Shown piece after piece: positions 16,877 through 25,064 of a stretch of 64,000 bases of DNA (within the stretch, counting starts at the first letter, position 1; the number at the start of each line of letters is the position of its first letter). The stretch is taken from assembly GCF_038003045.1 (NCBI RefSeq), contig NZ_JBBOOK010000002.1, positions 372,001 to 436,000 on the forward strand, in the 5' to 3' direction. This DNA comes from Sporosarcina sp. FSL W7-1349. GTDB lineage: Bacteria > Bacillota > Bacilli > Bacillales_A > Planococcaceae. The position numbers were made by a program, and so were the translations under genes. The notes beneath the pieces were generated by a model. It saw nothing but the letters and a program-made list of their open reading frames with translations. It did no database searches and was not told the origin of the DNA.

Positions 16877-17341
16877 TTGTCGCATGAAAAGTGGCTTGAA
16901 GAAGCCGTACAGTTGGCCGTTCAAAGCGTAGAGGACGGAGGTGGTCCGTTCGCTGCCATTGTTGTAAAAAACGGAAAACGGATTGGAAGCGGAATGAATG
17001 TATCATTGATTCAGCATGATCCGACCGCCCATGCTGAACTTCTAGCGATTCGGGATGCAGCTGGTTTGATCGGCTCCGTTGATTTGTCGGGAGCCATTTT
17101 GTATGCGAGCGGGGAACCTTGTGTAATGTGTACAGCGGCAGCGTATTGGGCCCATATTAAAGAAATCTATTATGCGTGCAGCCGCAATAAGGCTGTTCAA
17201 ATTGTCGACCTCCGAAATCCGATGCAGCATTTTTTTGCGGACTTGGAGAAAGAGCCGGAACGACGTTCAGTTCCATTCGTCCACCAGCCGACCAATAATG
17301 CAGCTTCCCCATTTAAGAAATGGGCTGAAGCTCATAAATAA
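16877..17341 (+). CDS. Guanine-deaminase-like zinc-dependent deaminase (CDA fold)
   Basis: A 154-residue cytidine-deaminase-superfamily protein close in pattern and length to Bacillus guanine deaminase. It shows DPTAHAELLAIR (zinc His and proton-shuttle Glu), GEPCVMCTAAAYWA (two zinc Cys), and a C-terminal SPFKKW tail comparable to the SPFQAW end of GuaD. TTG 16877 was chosen because AGGAG lies 7 nt upstream; the longer frame from 16853 has none. It probably deaminates an amino group on a nitrogen heterocycle. Sitting in one transcript with the hydratase, and under the same operator as the hydantoinase-like and amidase genes, it points to an amino-substituted ring or nucleobase-like substrate. 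Confidence 0.85.
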   Translation: MSHEKWLEEAVQLAVQSVEDGGGPFAAIVVKNGKRIGSGMNVSLIQHDPTAHAELLAIRDAAGLIGSVDLSGAILYASGEPCVMCTAAAYWAHIKEIYYACSRNKAVQIVDLRNPMQHFFADLEKEPERRSVPFVHQPTNNAASPFKKWAEAHK

Positions 17342-17344
17342 TAA

Positions 17345-17392
17345 AAAAGAAGCGCCTCCATTGCTTGCATGCAGTGGAGGCACTTTCTTTTG
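17345..17392. terminator. Bidirectional terminator between convergent genes
   Basis: A GC-rich hairpin (GCGCCTCCATTGC pairing with GCAGTGGAGGCAC, 17352-17383) has A-rich sequence before it and a T-rich tract after it. It separates the deaminase from the convergent acyl-CoA ligase. Confidence 0.8.
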
Positions 17393-17396
17393 TAAG

Positions 17397-19040
17397 TTAT
17401 GACTGATGCTGTGTCACTTTCTCCTCGGACATTTCACGAAGTTTGAACTTTTGAATTTTCCCGGAAGCGGTCATCGGGAATTCGTTGGTGAATTCAATAT
17501 ATCTCGGAATTTTGTGGTAGGAAATATTCCCTTTACAAAACTCGCGGACGGATTCCTCGTTAATATCTGCGCCTTCTTTCGGAATGATCCAAGCCATCAT
17601 CTCTTCCCCATACTTCGGATCTGGTACACCGACGATTTGGACATCCAAAATGCCTGGATGCTTATAGAGAAACTCTTCCACTTCGCGAGGATATATGTTT
17701 TCTCCCCCTCGGATAATCATATCTTTAAGTCGTCCGGTAATATCGATATAACCGTCCTCGTCCATGATTGCGATATCTCCCGTATGAAGCCATCCTTCCG
17801 AATCAATCGCTTGGCGAGTCGCTTCTTCATTATTGTAATACCCTTTCATGACATGATAGCCGCGTGTGCACAGTTCGCCTGGTTGTCCGACGGGCACTTC
17901 TTCTCCTGTTTCCGGATCGATGATTTTCACTTCTACAAGAGGATGCGGTCGGCCGACAGTGGACACTCGCTTTTCGATGGGATCATCTGTCCTCGTTTGA
18001 GTGAAGACCGGGGATGATTCGGTCTGGCCATAACAGATTGTAATTTCATGAGCTCCCATCTCGTCTATGACTCTCTTCATCACTTCGATCGGACAAGTGG
18101 AACCCGCCATGATGCCGGTCCGCAATGACGACGTGTCGAAGTTTTTGAATTCCGGATGATTAAGTTCTGCGATGAACATCGTCGGAACCCCGAGAAGAGC
18201 CGTACATTTCTCGTCCTGCACCGCGTGAAGCACACGCAACGCTTCAAACTGCTCCACCAAAACCATGGTTGACGCATGAGTAACGGCTGAAAGCGTTCCC
18301 AAAACGCATCCGAAGCAGTGGAAGAACGGTACTGGGATGCAGACCCGATCCTTTTCTGTCAATTTCTGAAAGTCCCCAATCAATTTTCCGTTATTCACCA
18401 CGTTATTATGTGTCAGCATGACACCTTTCGGAAAACCGGTCGTTCCGGACGTATACTGGATGTTAATGACGTCATCGGGATCAAGGGACTTGAATTGCTC
18501 TTCCAACTGTTCATCCGTCACACTCTCCCCATGTGCTAGGAATTCGGACCACTTGTACATCCCTTTTTCTTCTTTTTCCGTCATTAGGATGACCCGCTTG
18601 AAATGCGGAAGTTTTTCACATGAAATATCCCCGCCTTGCGCATCCACCAACTCCGGGCAAACCTTTTGAATGATATCTATATAACTAGTACCTTTAAATC
18701 CTTCATCTAAAATAAGCGTTGTCGAATCGGATTGTTTTAGCAAATATTCCAGTTCAGCAGCTTGATAATTCGTATTTACTGTGACAAGGACTGCCCCCAT
18801 TTTCCCTGTCGCATATTGACTTAAGAGCCATTGTCTTTTATTATCCGACCAAATGGCGACATGCTCCCCTTTTTGAATGCCCATTCCCATAAATGCTTTT
18901 GCTAATTGATCCGTCTCTTCGTCGAACTCCTTATATGTCTTTCGGATGCCGTGTTCCGGATAGACATAGGCTTCGTTCTCAGGAAAACGTGATGCCTGCT
19001 CTCTTACAATCTCCCCAACCGTTTTGCTCAGTAATGCCAT
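17397..19040 (-). CDS. AMP-binding acyl-CoA synthetase (YngI-like)
   Basis: A 547-residue ANL-superfamily ligase. The AMP-binding P-loop is YTSGTTGFPKG, followed by PFFHCFGC, YGQTESSPV, WLHTGDIA and the GRLKDMIIRGGENIYPREVE hinge, with the catalytic lysine in TASGKIQK. It activates a short or medium-chain carboxylic acid to its CoA thioester with ATP. The match to Bacillus YngI, remembered from its VAIWSDNKRQW-like and RTGIMAGSTCP-like blocks, is strong. The ATG at 19040 has GGGG-A-AGGGG upstream and is preferred to 19070. It is monocistronic between two terminator or promoter regions and not obviously tied to the catabolic locus. Confidence 0.92.
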   Translation of the reverse strand: MALLSKTVGEIVREQASRFPENEAYVYPEHGIRKTYKEFDEETDQLAKAFMGMGIQKGEHVAIWSDNKRQWLLSQYATGKMGAVLVTVNTNYQAAELEYLLKQSDSTTLILDEGFKGTSYIDIIQKVCPELVDAQGGDISCEKLPHFKRVILMTEKEEKGMYKWSEFLAHGESVTDEQLEEQFKSLDPDDVINIQYTSGTTGFPKGVMLTHNNVVNNGKLIGDFQKLTEKDRVCIPVPFFHCFGCVLGTLSAVTHASTMVLVEQFEALRVLHAVQDEKCTALLGVPTMFIAELNHPEFKNFDTSSLRTGIMAGSTCPIEVMKRVIDEMGAHEITICYGQTESSPVFTQTRTDDPIEKRVSTVGRPHPLVEVKIIDPETGEEVPVGQPGELCTRGYHVMKGYYNNEEATRQAIDSEGWLHTGDIAIMDEDGYIDITGRLKDMIIRGGENIYPREVEEFLYKHPGILDVQIVGVPDPKYGEEMMAWIIPKEGADINEESVREFCKGNISYHKIPRYIEFTNEFPMTASGKIQKFKLREMSEEKVTQHQS

Positions 19041-19252
19041 TTTGCAAATCCCCTTCCCCTGAAAATTCATACTCTACGGCCTATTTTATCATAAAATTCA
19101 GAACAACGTACAGTAGATTTTTATTTTTTTGGAGAAAAAGCCCAGTTTTTTTACAAAAATCTCTCTTATCCCTGTCGAGATGCTTTCCAATAGAGCCTCC
19201 TCTCAAAAATCTGGTACGCTGAAGCTATGTTGGCAATACAAAGGAGGATTTT

Positions 19253-19984
19253 ATGGTTATCGAATTATTGACATCCCACGCGTCCGTCCGCAAATACAAG
19301 GATGTCCAGTTGTCAAAAGAAGAGGTTCGCGAATTGATCCGTGCCGGACAGCATGCAGCAAGCTCCCACTTTGTTCAAGCCTATTCCGTCATCCATGTGA
19401 CAGATGAAGAAAAACGCAGGAAATTGGCAGAGCTCACCAAAAATCCAAAACAGTTTTCGACAGCCGGAGCAGCACTCGTTTTTTGTGCCGATTATTGTCG
19501 CCTAGAAAAAGCAGCAGCATTAGCCGGCAAGGAAATTGATTATTCCTATGCGGAGAACATGCTGGTCGGTGCCACTGACGTCGCCTTATTTGCGCAGAAT
19601 GTCGTCGTTGCTGCGGAGTCCAAGGGATACGGCATCTGCTATATCGGCGGAGTCCGCAATGCACCACAGGAAATAAGCGACCTGCTCGGATTGCCGGATG
19701 GCGTCGCCCCCATGTTCGCCGTGACGATTGGCGTTCCGGACGAAGCGAATGAAGTGAAACCACGCTTGCCAGTCGAAGCAATCATTCACGAAGATACGTA
19801 TGACGCCGAAAAATACGACGAACTCCTAACCGCCTACGATGAGACGATGAATGCGTATTATCAAAACCGCGGCTCCAATCAGAAAGACGTCAAATGGTCC
19901 AATCAGATGGCGGATTTCTTATCCAGCCCGCGACGGACCTATATGAAGGAATTTCTCGCGAAACGAGGATTTAAGTTCAATTAA
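19253..19984 (+). CDS. NADPH-dependent nitro/flavin reductase (NfrA/NfsA-like)
   Basis: A 243-residue FMN-dependent oxygen-insensitive nitroreductase. Features are SVRKYKD near the start (FMN phosphate contacts), the SSHFVQAYSVI block, GYGICYIGGVRN, and the C-terminal PRRTYMKEFLAKRGF tail shared with Bacillus NfrA. It reduces nitro compounds, quinones and flavin with NAD(P)H in the cytoplasm, and in Bacilli is often stress-induced. AAAGGAGG precedes the ATG. Confidence 0.93.
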   Translation: MVIELLTSHASVRKYKDVQLSKEEVRELIRAGQHAASSHFVQAYSVIHVTDEEKRRKLAELTKNPKQFSTAGAALVFCADYCRLEKAAALAGKEIDYSYAENMLVGATDVALFAQNVVVAAESKGYGICYIGGVRNAPQEISDLLGLPDGVAPMFAVTIGVPDEANEVKPRLPVEAIIHEDTYDAEKYDELLTAYDETMNAYYQNRGSNQKDVKWSNQMADFLSSPRRTYMKEFLAKRGFKFN

Positions 19985-19997
19985 GTCATTATTTGTG

Positions 19998-20021
19998 GCC
20001 AGCCCAAGCGCTGGCTTTTTT
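19998..20021 (+). terminator. Rho-independent terminator of the nitroreductase gene
   Basis: A 6-bp GCCAGC/GCTGGC stem (19998-20003 with 20010-20015) is followed directly by six T. Confidence 0.75.
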
Positions 20022-20081
20022 CATCCCAAAATTGGGGTCTTTTTGATATGCTGTAAGGGACAATAGGAAGGAGCGATGGTC

Positions 20082-21269
20082 ATGCAATTTGAAGAATTAG
20101 TGAACGAACTGGCACGGCGGATGACCGATGGTTCTTTCATCAGCGGGACAATCAGTCAATCTCGCACAAAATCGGATGAAGTGAAGCGAGTCAAGGTGAA
20201 GCCGATCGAATTGAAAGGCGAATTGCATATACAGTTTGAATATCAATATGAGCGTGTCCTGCAACACGAAAACATCCATTCAGGTGATGTCCGCGGGAAG
20301 CTAAAAGACCTGTTGGAACGGTTCAAACAAGTACATGCCGAGTTCCTCGACGAAAAAATCCATGTCCAACTTTCGAAAAAATTCAAAGTCATGTGGAAAT
20401 CCGATCAAATGCACTCCAAAAAAGTCGTCGATCTATCCCATAATCGAAAAAAGCAATATTTGCTCGATGAAACAACACCGTACCCTTTCCTCATCCGACT
20501 AGGCGTCCAATCCCCCGACGGGAAAGTGAAAAAGCAGAAGTACGACAAATTCAGGCAGATCAATCGATTCATCGAGTTTATCGACGATTCACTCGCCCAC
20601 TTGCCGAAAGACCGGACAATCCGCATTTTGGACTTCGGCTCCGGGAAGTCCTATTTAACGTTTGCCCTCTACCATTACTTGCGGATTGAAAAAGGATTGG
20701 ATATTTATGTGACCGGTCTTGACTTAAAAAAAGAAGTCATTGAAGAATGCCAGCAAATCGCAAAAGACTTGGAATACGACAAATTGGAATTCCTTGTCGG
20801 GGATATTAATGAATATGATAAAGAAAATGCCGTCGACATGGTCGTCACCCTTCACGCTTGCGATGTCGCGACCGATATGGCGCTCGCCCGGGCGGTCCGC
20901 TGGGGAGCCAGCGTCATCTTGAGTGTGCCGTGCTGCCAACATGAGCTGTTCAGCCAAATCCAATCGCCCGAGCTTCAAGTCATGTTGAAACATGGACTGA
21001 TCAAGGAGCGCTTCTCTGCCCTTGCCACTGATTCAATCCGTGCGGAACTGCTCACTCTCGTCGGATATGAAACCCAGTTGCTGGAATTCATTGATATGGA
21101 GCATACGCCAAAGAATATCTTGATCCGCGCATACCAAACAGGCAAACAGGCATCACTGGAAGCTGTCCAGACATACGAAGCCTTTCGGGACATGCTCGGG
21201 GCCAAACCTTTTTTGGAAAAGGAGCTTTTACAAAGCCGCCACCTATCCCTTAACGAGCAGAAAAAATGA
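20082..21269 (+). CDS. Class I SAM-dependent methyltransferase (TRM13/GSTCD-like)
   Basis: A 395-residue protein with a long N-terminal domain and a C-terminal Rossmann methyltransferase domain. SAM motif I is ILDFGSGKSYLTFALYHY near residue 185, motif II is VTGLDLKKEVIEEC, and the catalytic region VVTLHACDVATD followed by SVPCCQHEL resembles the tRNA methylase TRM13/GSTCD branch. The substrate is unknown but probably RNA. I chose ATG 20082, with AAGGAG 8 nt upstream, over ATG 20076 only 2 nt from the same site. It stands alone between two intergenic regions. Confidence 0.85.
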   Translation: MQFEELVNELARRMTDGSFISGTISQSRTKSDEVKRVKVKPIELKGELHIQFEYQYERVLQHENIHSGDVRGKLKDLLERFKQVHAEFLDEKIHVQLSKKFKVMWKSDQMHSKKVVDLSHNRKKQYLLDETTPYPFLIRLGVQSPDGKVKKQKYDKFRQINRFIEFIDDSLAHLPKDRTIRILDFGSGKSYLTFALYHYLRIEKGLDIYVTGLDLKKEVIEECQQIAKDLEYDKLEFLVGDINEYDKENAVDMVVTLHACDVATDMALARAVRWGASVILSVPCCQHELFSQIQSPELQVMLKHGLIKERFSALATDSIRAELLTLVGYETQLLEFIDMEHTPKNILIRAYQTGKQASLEAVQTYEAFRDMLGAKPFLEKELLQSRHLSLNEQKK

Positions 21270-21390
21270 AAGCTTGCTAGTTTATTCTTAATCCCATATA
21301 ATTTAGTATATATTATCGGAATTGTATCTGTTATAATCAATCCATCGCGATTACACTAAGACGTAATTGATCAGGAAAGGATGAGTCGTT

Positions 21391-22320
21391 TTGCGCGTTG
21401 TGAACAACATAGCGGACCTAATCGGGGACACGCCGCTTGTGAAGTTGAATCGGCTGCCAGATCCAAGCGGTGCGCAAGTGTATGTGAAACTTGAATATTT
21501 CAATCCCAGTCGGAGCGTCAAAGACCGGGCTGCCTATAATATGATTGTCGAAGCGGAGAAGGCGGGTTTATTGGAACCGGGGGCTACGATCATCGAGCCG
21601 ACATCCGGGAATACGGGGATCGGTCTAGCGATGAGCGCCGCAGCCCGCGGATACAAAACGATCATTGTCATGCCGGATTCCTCTACAATGGAACGCATCA
21701 ATATATTGAAAGCGTACGGGGCGGAAGTCGTGCTGACACCAAGCGACCAAAAAATGCCCGGAGCCATTCAAAAAGCGGAGGAGATTGCGGCGAAAACGCC
21801 CAATAGCCATATTCCAATGCAGTTTGAAAATGAAGCCAATTCGGACATTCATCGGACAACAACCGCGCCGGAAATCATCTCTGCCATGGAATCCATAGGC
21901 CGGAAACTTTCCGCATTCGTCGGTACAGCAGGAACGGGCGGGACTATTACCGGTACAGGTGAAACATTGAAGGAATATGATAAGAACATTACAGTTCATG
22001 TTGTGGAACCCGCGGGATCCCCTGTCCTTTCTGGCGGGAAACCCGGAAAACATAAATTGGTCGGCACTAGCCCAGGATTCATCCCTCCGATTTTGAATAC
22101 ATCAGTCTATGATGAAATCTTGAAAATCGAAGATGAGGATGCCTATGAAACTGTACGAAACTTGGCCGCTCGCGAAGGAATTTTGCTTGGACCAAGCGGC
22201 GGGGCTTCTGTTTATGCAGCTTTACAAGTGGCAAAACGACTGACGCCGGAAGAGACGATTGTCTGCATAGCGCCCGATACTGGTGAACGTTATTTATCCA
22301 GTGATTTATTCACTTCTTGA
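21391..22320 (+). CDS. cysK: Cysteine synthase (O-acetylserine sulfhydrylase)
   Basis: A 309-residue PLP enzyme of fold type II. The PLP lysine is in NPSRSVKDRAA, the phosphate loop is GTAGTGGTITGTG, and the substrate loop is EPTSGNTGIG. It makes L-cysteine from O-acetylserine and sulfide. It begins with TTG 21391 behind AAAGGATG. A TATAAT box at 21332-21337 probably belongs to its promoter. The following ABC importer genes of sulfonate type start 74 nt later, which fits sulfur assimilation. A cystathionine beta-synthase role is unlikely given the length. Confidence 0.92.
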   Translation: MRVVNNIADLIGDTPLVKLNRLPDPSGAQVYVKLEYFNPSRSVKDRAAYNMIVEAEKAGLLEPGATIIEPTSGNTGIGLAMSAAARGYKTIIVMPDSSTMERINILKAYGAEVVLTPSDQKMPGAIQKAEEIAAKTPNSHIPMQFENEANSDIHRTTTAPEIISAMESIGRKLSAFVGTAGTGGTITGTGETLKEYDKNITVHVVEPAGSPVLSGGKPGKHKLVGTSPGFIPPILNTSVYDEILKIEDEDAYETVRNLAAREGILLGPSGGASVYAALQVAKRLTPEETIVCIAPDTGERYLSSDLFTS

Positions 22321-22394
22321 TAGGAAAGTACAAACACAGTACTTCCTTCAGTTTAATCCCGACTAAATAGATTAGAAAAGTTTGAGGTGAGGAA

Positions 22395-23237
22395 ATGTAT
22401 TTGACGATTGATAGTATCGAAAAAAGTTTTACGAATGAAAATAAAGAACGAGTCAAAGTGCTCGACCATATCAACATGGATATTGAAAAAGGGAGCTTCG
22501 TCTCGATCGTCGGCCCGTCAGGATGCGGGAAGTCGACACTCCTTTATATGATTGCAGGTTTGGAAAAACCGGATGGAGGCAGTATTCGCATCTCCGGAAA
22601 GCAAGTGGAGAAACCCGGGCCGGATCGTGTCGTTGTTTTCCAGGAGGCCGGCCTGTTCCCCTGGTTGACTGTTTTGGACAATGTCACCTATGGTTTATTG
22701 CTAAAAAAGATGCCGAAACAAGAGGCGGAAGCCAAGGCGATTGATATTTTAAAAATGGTCCATCTCAGCAAATATATCCATTCTTATCCGCATCAGCTCT
22801 CAGGGGGAATGAAACAGCGGGTCTCCATCGCTCGTGCGTTGGTCATGGAACCCGATATCCTCCTAATGGATGAACCCTTCTCCGCGTTGGATGAACAAAC
22901 GAGAATGGTGCTGCATAAAGAACTTATTGAAATCTGGAAAAAGACGAAAGTGACAATCTTTTTCGTCACTCATAACATCCGTGAAGCAGTTCTCCTTTCC
23001 GAAAAAGTCGTCGTATTTGCCACGCGCCCCGGGAAGATCAAAGAAATTATCACTGTTCCCACTTCGACGGATGGCGTGTTGGCAGATAGTGTGACGCTTC
23101 ATACCGAACAAAGGGTGCTGTCTATTTTAGAAGAAGAAATCGAGAAAGTGTTGAAGGAGGAGATGGGCGATGACTACAGCTTTAAGACGAATCATCTTCA
23201 TCGCAATGATAGCGGCGATATGGGAAGTCACATCTAG
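22395..23237 (+). CDS. NitT/TauT-type ABC transporter ATP-binding protein (SsuB-like)
   Basis: A 280-residue ABC ATPase with Walker A GPSGCGKSTLL, signature LSGGMKQRVSIARAL, Walker B LLMDEPFSALDEQTR and H-loop FFVTHNIREAV. The FQEAGLFPWLTVLDN Q-loop is typical of the nitrate/sulfonate/taurine group. Its 3-prime end overlaps the permease gene by 68 nt in another frame, giving a C-terminal tail longer than usual. It powers import through the next gene. Sulfonate is inferred from the adjoining cysK; no ssuD or tauD monooxygenase is in the window. Confidence 0.9.
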   Translation: MYLTIDSIEKSFTNENKERVKVLDHINMDIEKGSFVSIVGPSGCGKSTLLYMIAGLEKPDGGSIRISGKQVEKPGPDRVVVFQEAGLFPWLTVLDNVTYGLLLKKMPKQEAEAKAIDILKMVHLSKYIHSYPHQLSGGMKQRVSIARALVMEPDILLMDEPFSALDEQTRMVLHKELIEIWKKTKVTIFFVTHNIREAVLLSEKVVVFATRPGKIKEIITVPTSTDGVLADSVTLHTEQRVLSILEEEIEKVLKEEMGDDYSFKTNHLHRNDSGDMGSHI

Positions 23238-23922
23238 ATTTTCGGGACTGCCGGATTTCATGTTCCCCCGTTTGACACAGGTCCTTGAAACATTGGTCAA
23301 CGGTCTCGTCAACGGGCAGATATTGGCGGCCATCGGAAAAAGTATGAGTCGGTTGCTCATCGGTTTTGCCATTGCCATTGTGTTAGGTTTGATCATGGGC
23401 TATCTGATCTGGCGGTTTAAATTGGTGGAAGATACACTCGGCTTCCTAGTCACCGCCTTGCAATCCATTCCGAGCATCGTCTGGTTCCCTCTGGCGATTA
23501 TCTGGTTTGGTTTGAATGACTTCTCCATTTTATTTATCGTCACGATTGGCGCCACGTGGACAATGACCGTTAGCGCTACGAGCGGATTCCGGAATGTTCC
23601 GACGCTTTACCAGCGGGTCGCCAAGACATTCGGTTCGACCGGTCTGCATTTCATTCGCACTGTTATTTTACCGGCGTCCGTTCCCCAATTATTGTCCGGA
23701 TTACGTATTGCCTGGGCATTTTCATGGCGGGCGTTAATGGCGGGGGAACTTCTCGGTTCCGGCGGTGGTCTTGGCCAGCTGCTTGAAACCGGTAGATCGC
23801 TTGGACAAATGGATCTAGTCATTTCTGTCATGATCATCATTGCAATCATCGGAACAATTATGGATAACGTTGTATTCCTACGCTTAGAACGTTCGGTTCA
23901 GAAAAAATGGGGTCTTGCTTGA
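23170..23922 (+). CDS. NitT/TauT-type ABC transporter permease (SsuC-like)
   Basis: A 250-residue permease with about six membrane segments. The EAA loop is AKTFGSTGLHFIRTVILPASVPQLLSGLR, and the LQSIPSIVWFPLAIIWFGLN block is typical of the SsuC/TauC family. The ATG has GGAGG upstream inside the ATPase gene, so the two are translationally coupled. Confidence 0.9.
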   Translation: MTTALRRIIFIAMIAAIWEVTSRFSGLPDFMFPRLTQVLETLVNGLVNGQILAAIGKSMSRLLIGFAIAIVLGLIMGYLIWRFKLVEDTLGFLVTALQSIPSIVWFPLAIIWFGLNDFSILFIVTIGATWTMTVSATSGFRNVPTLYQRVAKTFGSTGLHFIRTVILPASVPQLLSGLRIAWAFSWRALMAGELLGSGGGLGQLLETGRSLGQMDLVISVMIIIAIIGTIMDNVVFLRLERSVQKKWGLA

Positions 23923-23946
23923 CCCACAGAAAAGAGGAAAATGATA

Positions 23947-24942
23947 ATGAAAAAGACATGGATATTCGCACTTATTTCTGTTTTGGTGCTAGGCGTCTTA
24001 AGCGCCTGCTCGGGAGGCGGGGAGGACTCCTCCTCTTCGTCTAATTCCAGCACTGTGAAAATCGGGTATTTCCCGAACTTGACGCATATCGCTACAATTG
24101 TAGGACTGGAACAAGGCTATTTCCAAGAAGAATTTGGCGACGATGTGAAAATTGAAACGAAAACGGTCAGCAATGGCGGTCTCTTCATGGAAGCAATGAC
24201 GACAAAATCCATTGATGTCGGTACAGTTGGACCGGGCCCACTGCTTAACTTTTACGTAAAAAATCCGACATTCCGCCTGATTTCCGGAGCAGTCAACGGA
24301 GGCGCGGTGCTCGTTGCCAGTGAAGGCGGTGGCGTATCCGAACTGGCTGATCTGGACGGTAAAAAAGTAGCAATTCCTGTCATCGGCAGTACGCAAGATG
24401 TCATGCTTCGAAAAGCATTGAAAGAAGTAAACTTGGAAACAACGAATAATGGTGGAACAGTAGAATTATTCGCTGCGGCTCCAGCAGATACAGCTACTCT
24501 ATTTGTTCAAAACTCCGTCGACGCCGCAGCCACTCAGGAGCCTTGGGGCAATATTCTCGAATCTCAAGCGAATGGCAAACTGATTCTGGACTGGGACGAA
24601 TTTGCTTGGGGTAAAGACTCCACAAATACGGTTGTCGCGGCTAGTGATGAATTTCTAAAAAATAAAGAACTGGCGTCAGCCTACTTGAAAGCTCATCAAA
24701 AAGCAGTCGAATTCATCCAGCAGAACCCGGAAGAAGCACAAGACTTAGTCATCAAACATATTAAAGACCTGACAGGCAAGGAAATTAATAAAGAAGAAAC
24801 AGCCGCCGCGTTCCAGCGACTGGAGGTCACGACTGATGTCAACGAACAAGTCATTCAGGAAATGGCCGATATTAGCAAAGAAGCTGGTTATATTGATAGC
24901 GATGATATCGATGGATTGATCGATCTTTCATTACTTCCATAA
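23947..24942 (+). CDS. NitT/TauT-type substrate-binding lipoprotein, copy 1
   Basis: A 331-residue lipoprotein with lipobox LSAC, a short Gly/Ser linker and the NMT1/SsuA-type fold starting KIGYFPNLTHIATIVGLEQGYFQEEFG. The ligand region includes DVGTVGPGPLLNFY. GAGG lies 9 nt before ATG 23947, which is preferred to ATG 23941. Together with SsuB-like and SsuC-like proteins it forms a complete importer. It is closely duplicated by the next gene; the two are nearly identical over the C-terminal third. Confidence 0.9.
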   Translation: MKKTWIFALISVLVLGVLSACSGGGEDSSSSSNSSTVKIGYFPNLTHIATIVGLEQGYFQEEFGDDVKIETKTVSNGGLFMEAMTTKSIDVGTVGPGPLLNFYVKNPTFRLISGAVNGGAVLVASEGGGVSELADLDGKKVAIPVIGSTQDVMLRKALKEVNLETTNNGGTVELFAAAPADTATLFVQNSVDAAATQEPWGNILESQANGKLILDWDEFAWGKDSTNTVVAASDEFLKNKELASAYLKAHQKAVEFIQQNPEEAQDLVIKHIKDLTGKEINKEETAAAFQRLEVTTDVNEQVIQEMADISKEAGYIDSDDIDGLIDLSLLP

Positions 24943-24961
24943 TATAACGAATCATACTCCC

Positions 24962-25008
24962 CCACGTAGCCCACGGTAAGAACGGGATTACAGGCACGTG
25001 GTTTTTTT
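24962..25008 (+). terminator. Terminator between the duplicated binding-protein genes
   Basis: CCACGT (24962-24967) pairs with ACGTGG (24996-25001) and is followed by seven T. An inner CCCACGG/ACGGGA-like region may fold too. It could limit read-through into copy 2. A TATAAT at 25011-25016 just after it may be part of a separate promoter. Confidence 0.6.
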
Positions 25009-25064
25009 CTTATAATCACATTTCTGAAAAATTCGAACAGTGAAGATGACGGGAGAAATTTGAA

